This document shows positions 13,733 through 20,411 of a stretch of DNA of 22,374 nt, in pieces; the stretch's first letter is position 1; each line of letters opens with the position of its first letter. The position numbers and the translations under genes are program-made. Source of the stretch: DAOTVD01 sp034437075 (lineage in GTDB: Bacteria > Chloroflexota > Anaerolineae > Aggregatilineales > J027). The DNA lies in NCBI GenBank assembly GCA_034437075.1, contig DAOTVD010000384.1:1-22374 (forward strand), given 5' to 3'. The notes beneath the pieces are model-generated. The model saw nothing but the letters and a program-made list of their open reading frames with translations, searched no databases and was not told the origin of the DNA.

Positions 13733-13771
13733 TGGAACGGTTGTTAGTCTAGGGTTACGTGCTGTGCTGCT
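13733..13771. repeat. 39-bp direct repeat, copy 2
   Basis: Second identical copy. Identity ends exactly at 13733 and 13771; the flanking bases differ from copy 1. It ends 3 bases before a TATACT box (13774-13779) that could serve the STAS-like gene, so this copy covers the -35 region of that gene. Confidence 0.85.
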
Positions 13772-13773
13772 GT

Positions 13774-13779
13774 TATACT
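13774..13779 (+). promoter_or_regulatory. Possible -10 box of the STAS-like gene
   Basis: TATACT lies 44 bases before the ATG at 13823. No good -35 exists; the expected -35 region lies inside repeat copy 2, which would suit an activator-dependent promoter. Confidence 0.35.
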
Positions 13780-13822
13780 GCTGCTTATAGAAACCGGCAG
13801 ACAACTAAACGAAAGGCCAACG

Positions 13823-14254
13823 ATGCCCGGTTCCGTGGAATGGTACTATCCCGATCATGTGCTCATCGCGCATCTCTCCGGCGACATTGCGCTGCGGACG
13901 CTCGAAGCGTGTTTTTTTCATTTTGATGCGCGCATTACCGCTGCCGATGGCGAAGCGCCCGTGCATGTCATCCTCGATACGCTGGCAGTGGGCGAGCATC
14001 CAACCAATCTAAGCGGTATTGTGGGCGCGGCGCGCCGCTTTTTCCTGAATCCGCGCTTGGGCTATGCGCTGCACATCACCGACCAGCGCGTGCATCGCTG
14101 GCTGGGGAGTGTCGCCGCGCAGGCGCTACAGGGGCGCTATAAGGCCCTCGATACGCTGGATGAGGCGCTGTACTTCTTGCACGACATCGATGATACGCTA
14201 GCCCAGGAAGTTCAAGCCCTAGAAGCCCGCCGCAAGAAAGTCACGTTCGCTTAA
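13823..14254 (+). CDS. Small SpoIIAA/STAS-like hypothetical protein
   Basis: A 143-residue cytoplasmic protein with ATG preceded by GAAAGG at 6 bases. The pattern of strands and helices (VEWYYPDHVLIAHLSGDI, a helix, PVHVILDTLAV, a helix, then LGYALHITD) resembles the SpoIIAA-like or STAS fold used in regulatory protein contacts. The segment VHVILDT followed by a loop fits the strand before the usual phosphorylation-loop position. I see no clear conserved Ser of anti-sigma-factor antagonists, so the role is open. A charged helix closes the protein. It is divergent from pdhA, shares the repeat-containing gap with it, and converges with the SDR gene. The family assignment is tentative. Confidence 0.6.
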   Translation: MPGSVEWYYPDHVLIAHLSGDIALRTLEACFFHFDARITAADGEAPVHVILDTLAVGEHPTNLSGIVGAARRFFLNPRLGYALHITDQRVHRWLGSVAAQALQGRYKALDTLDEALYFLHDIDDTLAQEVQALEARRKKVTFA

Positions 14255-14262
14255 CCAATTAA

Positions 14263-15132
14263 TCAATGGGTGATGGCCCACCCGCCCCCCGTGTGGATCG
14301 TTTGCCCGGTCAGCCATCCGGCGCTTGGGCTGGCTAACCAAAGGACGCTCGCGGCGATGTCCTGCGGCGTGCCCAGGCGGCCTAAGGGCGTTTCCGCAAC
14401 GATGCGCGCTTCTTCCTCCGGCGTGATGTACCCCGTTTGGGTTGGCCCTGGCGACACGATATTCACGGTAATGCCATACTGGCCCAATTCCAAAGCCGCC
14501 GAGCGTGCATAAGATTCGATGGCGTGTTTGCTAGCCGCGTAGCTCACGTTAAACGCATGCGCGGCGGCGCCATCCGTGCTAAGGACGACCACCCGCCCCC
14601 ACTCCGCGCCGCGTGCGACGTGCCGCCGCGCAAACTCTGCGATCAACAAAGCATAAGCGCGCGTATTAACCGCAAAGTGATGGTCAATGCCCTCGGCGGA
14701 GATGAAACGGACGACCCCTTGCGGGCTATCCGTCAGGGCCGGGTCGAAGCTCTCTAGCTTATCCACGGTATGGTTACACACCAAGACATCTACAGGGCCG
14801 AAAGCCGCTTCGGCGCGCGTAAACGTCGCGGGGATGGCCTCCGCCGCCGCGAAATCGACTTCCTCAGCGGCAACCTCGGCCCCCTGAGCGCGCAATTCGG
14901 CCACTAAGTCGGCGCCGTCGGTCTGTTGTTGGGCTTCGATCAAGGCTTCGCCGCCCACCCCGGCATCCCGTGCCGCCGCGAGTTGCTCGGGGCTATGCGC
15001 GCTGGGCGGGCGATAGTACGTGAAAAAGACGCGCATCCCCTGCCCGGCCAGCGCGCGCACGATGGCCGCGCCGATGCCATGGTTGGCCCCTGTCACGAGG
15101 GCCGTTTTATTCGCTAATCCAGTATCCAGCAA
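14263..15132 (-). CDS. SDR family NAD(P)-dependent oxidoreductase
   Basis: A 289-residue short-chain dehydrogenase/reductase of the FabG-like classical group. The cofactor motif is TGANHGIG (14-21), and the catalytic Ser185, Tyr198 and Lys202 lie in VVVLSTDGAA and SYAASKHAIE. NIVSPGPTQTGYITPEE follows, as in 3-oxoacyl reductases, and the C-terminus has the typical LTGQTIHTGGGW. Between strand beta-2 and alpha-3 there is an unusually long insertion (about residues 41-88). Where classical members have NNAG, the sequence reads CNHTV, an odd variant. The substrate cannot be told. The start is TTG at 15132, 4 bases after the sppA stop, with no better in-frame start before the cofactor motif. Translation is probably coupled to sppA. 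Confidence 0.9.
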   Translation of the reverse strand: MLDTGLANKTALVTGANHGIGAAIVRALAGQGMRVFFTYYRPPSAHSPEQLAAARDAGVGGEALIEAQQQTDGADLVAELRAQGAEVAAEEVDFAAAEAIPATFTRAEAAFGPVDVLVCNHTVDKLESFDPALTDSPQGVVRFISAEGIDHHFAVNTRAYALLIAEFARRHVARGAEWGRVVVLSTDGAAAHAFNVSYAASKHAIESYARSAALELGQYGITVNIVSPGPTQTGYITPEEEARIVAETPLGRLGTPQDIAASVLWLASPSAGWLTGQTIHTGGGWAITH

Positions 15133-15136
15133 TGCT

Positions 15137-16879
15137 TTAGTCCATCTGCCAGGGCATCCAGTATAGCGCGCGCCCGCTGAGCAAGGTCTGGACGTTGCGG
15201 CGCGCGTAGTGCAGGCCCGCTGCCGGGTTGAACTGTTCGGCCACCTGGGGCGCGATGGGCTTGGCTTTGCCGCGTATCAAAAAGGCGGGGGTTTTTTCGG
15301 GCAGGCCCGCTAGCTCGCGGGCTTTGCGCAGGGCGCAATCCAAGTCGCCCAGTTCATCGACGAGGCCATGCCCGTAGGCTTGCGCGCCCGTCCATACGCG
15401 CCCGCCGCCGACTTCATCCACCCCTTCGGGCGACATACCGCGCGCGCGGGCCACTCGCCCGACGAATTGTTCGTAAATGCGCTCGATACTCTCGCGCACG
15501 CGGGCGCGTTGTTCGTCGCTAAAGGGCGCGCGCGGGCTGAAGATTTGCGCGTTAGCCCCGCGCACATAGTCCACGGCGTTAAAGTTCAGCTTTTTGAGCA
15601 TATCGCTGGCGATGACCTTGGCCATAATGACGCCAATCGAGCCCGTGATGGTGCCCGGTTGGGCGATGATCCAATGCGCGGGCGTGGCGATATAGTAGCC
15701 GCCCGACGCGGCGACATCGCCCATGTAGGCGATCACCGGGCGGGTGGTGGCCAGTTCGGCGAGTGCCGCCGCCATCGCTTCGGAAGCCGTCGCAGAGCCG
15801 CCCCGGCTGTTGATATGCAGCACCACGGCGGCAATATCATCTTGCTTCATCAAGTGCCGCACCTGGCGCACGACAGTCTCGCTACCCAAACGCGCGCCGC
15901 CCATCAGCGGCACGGGGACATCGCGCGGGGGGCGCTGGCTTTCGCCATCCACAATGACGCCTTCTAGCGAGAGCACGCCGATGTATTTCTCGGGCCGTAG
16001 CGGAATGCGCAAGGGCAGAATATTCTCGGCCTGTTGGCGCACGCGGATATGCTCGCTCTCGTAGCGGGTGGGGAAGTCTTCTTCGTTGCTCAGCGCATCC
16101 ACATACCCGGCCTCTAACGCTTGGCGATCGGTATACGGCGCGTTGTCGATGAACGCCCGCGCGGCTTCCGGCGAAATGCCGCGCCCTTCGGCAATGCCGT
16201 GGATGATCTGTTCGTAATTGTCATCTAGCAGCCAATTGAGTTGGGCGTCAACTTCGGGGGTGGGCGTTTGCTCGGTGAGCGTATCCGCCGCGCTTTTGTA
16301 GGGCGAAATGGCGATGCTATCCACCTGTAAGCCCACCGCGCCGAGCGCTTCTTTCATGAAGGTGATATTGCGCGCCAGGCCGACCGTCATCAGTTCGCCG
16401 CCTGGTTGTAGGATGATCTCATCCGCCGCGCTGGCGAGGTAATACATGGCGGTGTCGTAGCCGCGCGCATAGCAAATGACCCGCTTGCCTTTGCTGCGCA
16501 AGCGCGCCATGCTGCCCCGGATGTTTTGTAAATCCGCCAGGCTCATTTGCAGGCCCATCAGGCGTAGGATGACGCCCGTCACGCGCGGGTCGTCCGCCAC
16601 GCGGCGGAAAAGCTGTTCGAGCTCCACCTGGCTGAGGGGCGGCTCACCCAGCAAGCGTTGCTGAATCGGGTTGGTGGGTTCGGGGAAGGGGGGCATTTCT
16701 TCGGGCAGGTCGATCATGACATAATCCAGCGGGCCTTGTTGCAGCCGCGCGGTGTTGACCAGCTTCACCAGTGTGCTGATGATGGCATTGAGCACCGGGC
16801 GCATGGAAGCCAAACGCCACAAGGGCATCAGCACCAACACCGCGCCGAGAAGGTATTGAAGTGTTTTGCGAATGTTCAT
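15137..16879 (-). CDS. sppA: Signal peptide peptidase SppA, long (67K-type) form
   Basis: A 580-residue membrane-bound serine protease of family S49 in the two-domain form. It degrades cleaved signal peptides in the membrane. An N-terminal hydrophobic segment (about residues 5-22) anchors it. The first S49 domain (about 55-280) carries the general-base Lys195 in ISPYKSA. The second (about 297-520) carries the nucleophile Ser392 in DVAASGGYYIA, with INSRGGSATASEA before it and GTITGSIGV after it. Both catalytic residues are present, so it should be active. The Shine-Dalgarno is weak (TTTAGG). It is first in an operon with the SDR gene and divergent from the response regulator, with 164 bases between start codons. 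Confidence 0.92.
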   Translation of the reverse strand: MNIRKTLQYLLGAVLVLMPLWRLASMRPVLNAIISTLVKLVNTARLQQGPLDYVMIDLPEEMPPFPEPTNPIQQRLLGEPPLSQVELEQLFRRVADDPRVTGVILRLMGLQMSLADLQNIRGSMARLRSKGKRVICYARGYDTAMYYLASAADEIILQPGGELMTVGLARNITFMKEALGAVGLQVDSIAISPYKSAADTLTEQTPTPEVDAQLNWLLDDNYEQIIHGIAEGRGISPEAARAFIDNAPYTDRQALEAGYVDALSNEEDFPTRYESEHIRVRQQAENILPLRIPLRPEKYIGVLSLEGVIVDGESQRPPRDVPVPLMGGARLGSETVVRQVRHLMKQDDIAAVVLHINSRGGSATASEAMAAALAELATTRPVIAYMGDVAASGGYYIATPAHWIIAQPGTITGSIGVIMAKVIASDMLKKLNFNAVDYVRGANAQIFSPRAPFSDEQRARVRESIERIYEQFVGRVARARGMSPEGVDEVGGGRVWTGAQAYGHGLVDELGDLDCALRKARELAGLPEKTPAFLIRGKAKPIAPQVAEQFNPAAGLHYARRNVQTLLSGRALYWMPWQMD

Positions 16880-16974
16880 AAATGTGAGTTACCTAAACTG
16901 TGTTGTATCCTGGGTGTATTGTATCAAGCCCTGGCTATGTAGGTAGGCAAACTTATAAATTTCATAAGCTGGTG

Positions 16975-17004
16975 TTTACAGTGCAACGCCGATTCATGTA
17001 GAAT
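16975..17004 (+). promoter_or_regulatory. Promoter of the response regulator gene
   Basis: TTTACA (16975-16980) and TAGAAT (16999-17004) are separated by 18 bp; each box matches five of six consensus bases. The predicted start is near 17011, about 33 bases before the ATG at 17044. Confidence 0.55.
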
Positions 17005-17043
17005 TAAGCTTAAATCAACGAGTACTTGAGGGGTAGCCACACC

Positions 17044-17895
17044 ATGCAAGGGAATACGGAAGACATTGCACGGGTTTTGGTGGTTGATGACGAAGGCGCC
17101 ATTCGCTACTCTGTGACGAAAACCCTCCAGCGGATCGGGTATAAGGTCGATGCTGTGGCCAGTGGCGAAGAAGCATTAGAACTGCTGGATCAAAAAGAGT
17201 TTGATGTGGTCTTGACCGACATTCGTATGCCGGGCATGACGGGCGTGGAATTGCTGTCGCATGTGCGCGAGAAATACCCCGATACCAGCGTGACCCTGAT
17301 GACGGGGTATGCGAGCCTGAGCACGGCGGTCGAAAGCTTGCGCCTGGGCGCGCATGACTATCTGGTAAAGCCTAGCAGCAATAAAGACATCCGCGAGAGC
17401 GTGGGGCGTGGCGTAGAACGCGCCCAGAGTATGCGCCGCCGCCGTCGCTTGCTGTCTATGATCCAGAACAGCGTGACCGAATTGGCTGATACTGAAGAAA
17501 CCAACCCCACCTTATCTCTGGAAGATGTCGAAGAACGGCAGACGCGCCCCGAACTCAGCGAAGTGCGTCCGTTGGGGGCAATGACCACGATGGAACTCGG
17601 CCCCTTGACCCTCTACCCTGGGCGCTATCAGATTTCTGTGGATGGCCACACCGTTGACCTGACGCCGACGGAGTTCGATTTACTGCTATATCTCGCAGCG
17701 CACCGGGGGCGGGTGGTGCCGTGCTCCGAACTCGTGCGCGAGGTGCGCAATTATACGGTGGATGAAGTGGAAGCCCGCGAGGTGATCCGCCCGCATATTT
17801 CCAATCTGCGCCGCAAGATCAAAAGCTCTGATGATAAGACAGATTTAATTGTCAATGTGCGCGGCGTGGGCTATCGCCTGGCCGACATTGACTAG
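17044..17895 (+). CDS. Response regulator, receiver plus OmpR-type winged helix
   Basis: A 283-residue two-component regulator. The ATG at 17044 was chosen because GAGGGG lies 10 bases upstream; a TTG at 17026 is in frame but overlaps that site. The receiver (about 9-125) has the acidic pair Asp15-Asp16, the phospho-acceptor Asp59 in VLTDIRMPGMTG, and Lys in YLVKPSS. Its sequence is closest in style to NtrC/AtoC receivers. A linker of about 60 residues follows, with a basic run MRRRRR and an acidic part. The C-terminal domain (about 185-283) is an OmpR/PhoB winged helix: LTPTEFDLLLYLAAHRGRVV, the recognition helix VIRPHISNLRRKIK, and NVRGVGYRLA. No histidine kinase is in the window, so it is an orphan locally. 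Confidence 0.92.
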   Translation: MQGNTEDIARVLVVDDEGAIRYSVTKTLQRIGYKVDAVASGEEALELLDQKEFDVVLTDIRMPGMTGVELLSHVREKYPDTSVTLMTGYASLSTAVESLRLGAHDYLVKPSSNKDIRESVGRGVERAQSMRRRRRLLSMIQNSVTELADTEETNPTLSLEDVEERQTRPELSEVRPLGAMTTMELGPLTLYPGRYQISVDGHTVDLTPTEFDLLLYLAAHRGRVVPCSELVREVRNYTVDEVEAREVIRPHISNLRRKIKSSDDKTDLIVNVRGVGYRLADID

Positions 17896-17896
17896 G

Positions 17897-17918
17897 CCGC
17901 CCTCGGCCAGGTGGGCGG
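17897..17918. terminator. Possible terminator between convergent genes
   Basis: CCGCCC (17897-17902) and GGGCGG (17913-17918) form a 6-bp GC stem between the response regulator stop and the coaX stop. Only a short T stretch (17923-17925) follows, so this is weak. Confidence 0.3.
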
Positions 17919-17924
17919 GCGCTT

Positions 17925-18707
17925 TCAGGCCCTGCGTTGTTGGCCCCAGATGACGCGCAAGCCGTCCAGGGTTAGCAAATCGGCGACCTCATCAATCACG
18001 GGGCTATGGTCGTTGAACAAGGGCGCTAAGCCGCCCGTAGCGATGACGCGCACCTCGGCGGGCGCGCTGGGCAAGGCAGCTTTCAAACGCGCAATGAGGC
18101 CCTCGACCAAGCTCAGATAGCCCAAGAACACCCCGCTTTGCAGCGCCTCGGAGGTGTTGCGGCCAATGGGCGAAGGCGGCGGCAAGAGATCGACCGTGTA
18201 TAAGCGCGCTGTGCGGCTGGTTAGCGCGTCCAACGCGATACGAATCCCCGGTGCGATGGCCCCGCCCATATAGCTCCCATCCGCGCCGATGACGTCGAAG
18301 GTTGTGGCCGTGCCGAAATCCACCACAATTGCCGGGCCGCCGCCATACAACGCCTTGACCGCCACCGCATTCACGATGCGATCCGGCCCGACTTGCTCGG
18401 GCGACTCGACCGCGAGATGAATCCCCAAATCCAGCGTATGATCCACCACCAGCGCATCCACATTCATATGCCGCGCGGTGAGTTCGCGAAAGACGCTCGT
18501 CAGGCGCGGCACGACGCTCGCGATGATGACGTGTTGCATATCCGCGTATTCAAGCCCGGCTTCACGCAAGAAATTCCGCAGCAAGACGGCGTATTCATCG
18601 CTCATCTTATCGACCACGGTGCGCGCGCGCCAAGTAACACGCCAGGCGTCAGCTTGCCATAAGCCCAGGTGCAAATTCGTATTGCCGATGTCGATAGCCA
18701 GTAACAT
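17925..18707 (-). CDS. coaX: Type III pantothenate kinase
   Basis: A 260-residue enzyme of the acetate and sugar kinase fold. It phosphorylates pantothenate, the first step of coenzyme A synthesis, needs a monovalent cation and is not inhibited by CoA. The N-terminus MLLAIDIGNTNLHLGLW carries the phosphate-binding motif DIGNTN. GPDRIVNAVA carries the conserved Asp of the active site. VVDFGTATTFDV and MGGAIAPGI follow in the normal places. Length is normal. It lies 19 bases after the TPR gene on the same strand. A hairpin (18706-18721) covers the first two bases of the start codon, and there is no clear Shine-Dalgarno sequence, which suggests coupling to the upstream gene. Confidence 0.95.
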   Translation of the reverse strand: MLLAIDIGNTNLHLGLWQADAWRVTWRARTVVDKMSDEYAVLLRNFLREAGLEYADMQHVIIASVVPRLTSVFRELTARHMNVDALVVDHTLDLGIHLAVESPEQVGPDRIVNAVAVKALYGGGPAIVVDFGTATTFDVIGADGSYMGGAIAPGIRIALDALTSRTARLYTVDLLPPPSPIGRNTSEALQSGVFLGYLSLVEGLIARLKAALPSAPAEVRVIATGGLAPLFNDHSPVIDEVADLLTLDGLRVIWGQQRRA

Positions 18708-18721
18708 AGCGAACGCGCTAT
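18706..18721 (-). promoter_or_regulatory. Hairpin over the coaX start codon
   Basis: In the mRNA, AUAGCG (18721-18716) pairs with CGCUAU (18711-18706) around CGUU. The last two paired bases are the A and U of the coaX AUG. It sits 5 bases after the TPR stop codon, so terminating ribosomes would open it. Confidence 0.4.
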
Positions 18722-18726
18722 ACGGG

Positions 18727-20181
18727 TTAAATCCGCGTGGGGCGGATGTCGTCGTTTAAGTCTTCATCCGGGATGGCCGCGCGCAAAAGTGTCTTGGCCT
18801 CGCCCAGGCCATCAATCGGCGTGGGTGCATCCGTCAGGAATTCCAGGCCATTCAGCGCAACCTCTAAGGGGCTGGATTCACTCACGCGCCCGATAACGTT
18901 TTTATATTGCTCTAGGGCTTTGCGTTTTTGGCCGCGCACCAACAGCGCTTGGGCCAGATCGAGCCGCGCCCAGGTATCGCCGGGGTTATCATCCAGAATG
19001 GCCTCCGCGATTTCGGTCGCGCGTTCGTACATGTGTTGGGCTTGCTCTTCGTGGCCCAGTTTTTTATACAAGGTCGCCAGATTACCCACCGGATACGAGT
19101 TATTGGGCGTCACCTGCACCGCGCTTTCATAGGCTTTGAGCGCATCTTGGTTGCGCCCCTGGCGACGATACAACCCGCCTAGCGTGCCAAAGTAGGATTC
19201 GTTGTCGGCGTCAATCAGGCTCGCATCGGCGCTTAGGGCTTTGCTCAGGTTGAGCTCGGCGCTGGCGTAATATTGGCGCTGCTGCATATCGTCTTTTTCG
19301 CGGTCGCCTATGCGCCGTTGCGCCAAGCCCATCGCGGCCAGGGCAGGCGGGAAATTGGGGTCAACATCCAGGGCCATTTGCAAATGCCGGATGGCGGTAT
19401 CGAAGTTTTTGCGCCCAACGTACAAATACCCCAGCAGGTAATTGGTGGTCTGGTTGTTGGGGTCGATGCTGTGCGCTTCTTCGAGCGTGGCGATGGCCGT
19501 TTGACGGTTGCGCGCGCGGACTTGCTGCTCGGCCAGCAACAAGAGCGACAAAACCCGAAAGGCGTCTTCGGCATCGCGCTTGGCGCTTTCCACGGCCTGG
19601 TCGACAATCATATGCAGCCCGCCGACCGCTTCTTCGGTTTCTTGGATAGATTTTTCGATGCGTTGGGTTAATTCCCCCATTTGGTCTTCGCTGGCGTGCA
19701 AGCGCGCCTGGGCCTGGTCTATGGAGGTTTGAATCTGGGCTTGGATATTGCCATAGAGTTCTTGCATGCGTTGCTCGCTGGCCTGAAGCCGCGTTTCGGC
19801 ATCATTCACGGATTCATCAATCTGGCTGCGAATATCTTGGATGCTGGCGCCAAACGCCAAAACCGCAATCGCGATCAACGCGCCCAGCAGAATCGACCCG
19901 CCCTCGATGAAGCTAAGCACCACATCGGCGGAGTTGGCGGCGTTTTCGGCCTGTTGTTGCACGCTCAGAATGGTATCGAGCAGATTTTGCAATTCGTCCG
20001 GCGGCAGGGTGATACCCGGCTCGCCATCCACCGTGCCCGGCTCGGCCTGTTCTAGCAAGCGGTCAGGGTCTACCATACGTCGGTCATTTTCGGTTTCGGT
20101 GCGCCACACCGCAAATACAGACACCGCTAGCGCGATAATCGCCAGCCCGAGTGGCAATGCGTCGATTCGTCGTTTGTTCAT
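18727..20181 (-). CDS. Membrane-anchored coiled-coil TPR protein
   Basis: A 484-residue protein. The ATG at 20181 follows GAGG at five bases; a GTG two codons earlier overlaps that site. The first membrane segment is residues 9-26 and the second about 89-112, so the short acidic loop between them is probably outside and the rest inside. A coiled coil (about 115-205) contains a near duplication with a 29-residue period: RLQASEQRMQEL at 131 and RLHASEDQMGEL at 160. TPR-type helix pairs run from about 210 to 445, for example AIATLEEAHSIDPNNQTTNYLLGYLYV, repeated with a near 34-residue spacing. TPRs form scaffolds for protein complexes; the partner is unknown. It lies directly upstream of coaX. 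Confidence 0.8.
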   Translation of the reverse strand: MNKRRIDALPLGLAIIALAVSVFAVWRTETENDRRMVDPDRLLEQAEPGTVDGEPGITLPPDELQNLLDTILSVQQQAENAANSADVVLSFIEGGSILLGALIAIAVLAFGASIQDIRSQIDESVNDAETRLQASEQRMQELYGNIQAQIQTSIDQAQARLHASEDQMGELTQRIEKSIQETEEAVGGLHMIVDQAVESAKRDAEDAFRVLSLLLLAEQQVRARNRQTAIATLEEAHSIDPNNQTTNYLLGYLYVGRKNFDTAIRHLQMALDVDPNFPPALAAMGLAQRRIGDREKDDMQQRQYYASAELNLSKALSADASLIDADNESYFGTLGGLYRRQGRNQDALKAYESAVQVTPNNSYPVGNLATLYKKLGHEEQAQHMYERATEIAEAILDDNPGDTWARLDLAQALLVRGQKRKALEQYKNVIGRVSESSPLEVALNGLEFLTDAPTPIDGLGEAKTLLRAAIPDEDLNDDIRPTRI

Positions 20182-20242
20182 CAGCACCTCGCAGCCTAGA
20201 ATTCTCTTTTAGTGTCGCGCATCTGGCCGCGCGATGCAAATG

Positions 20243-20267
20243 AAAAAATCCCCAAAAATGGGGATTT
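20243..20267 (-). terminator. Intrinsic terminator after tRNA-Asn
   Basis: On the minus strand, AAATCCCC and GGGGATTT form an 8-bp stem around six bases, followed by a run of T (20249-20243, shared with the lower stem). It begins 9 bases after the tRNA 3' end and is a classic terminator separating the tRNA from the TPR-coaX unit. Confidence 0.8.
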
Positions 20268-20275
20268 AGTTGGTG

Positions 20276-20347
20276 CTCCACAGCCTGGATTCGAACCAGG
20301 AACCTATCGGTTAACAGCCGACCGCTCTGCCGTTGAGCTACTGTGGA
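20276..20347 (-). tRNA. tRNA-Asn (anticodon GTT)
   Basis: A full cloverleaf reads on the minus strand. The acceptor TCCACAG pairs with CTGTGGA, and the discriminator is G. The D stem is GCTC/GAGC, and the anticodon stem GTCGG/CCGAT has one G-U. The loop CTGTTAA has anticodon GTT (20315-20313). The variable region is AGGTT, and the T stem CCTGG/CCAGG encloses TTCGAAT. CCA is not encoded directly after the discriminator (the genome has CAC). It has its own promoter and terminator, although it follows hisS on the same strand. Confidence 0.95.
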
Positions 20348-20359
20348 ATGGTGTTCAGA

Positions 20360-20388
20360 AGAATACCAACACGCCCCGCCTGTGTCAA
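20360..20388 (-). promoter_or_regulatory. tRNA-Asn promoter
   Basis: On the minus strand, a perfect TTGACA (20388-20383) and TATTCT (20365-20360) are exactly 17 bp apart. The start would fall about 6 bases before the mature tRNA 5' end. It lies in the gap after hisS. Confidence 0.75.
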
Positions 20389-20411
20389 GACACGAATCCG
20401 CTAAATAGCGC

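Noticed and set aside
13661..13771. CRISPR array
   Set aside because: Only two repeats and one spacer, no cas genes, no typical repeat end, and a position fitted to two divergent promoters. Kept as an alternative only.
13601..13804. Minus-strand open frame with the repeated peptide SSTARNPRLTTVP
   Set aside because: It is only a translation of the 39-bp repeats and overlaps the pdh promoter; no ribosome-binding site or family likeness.
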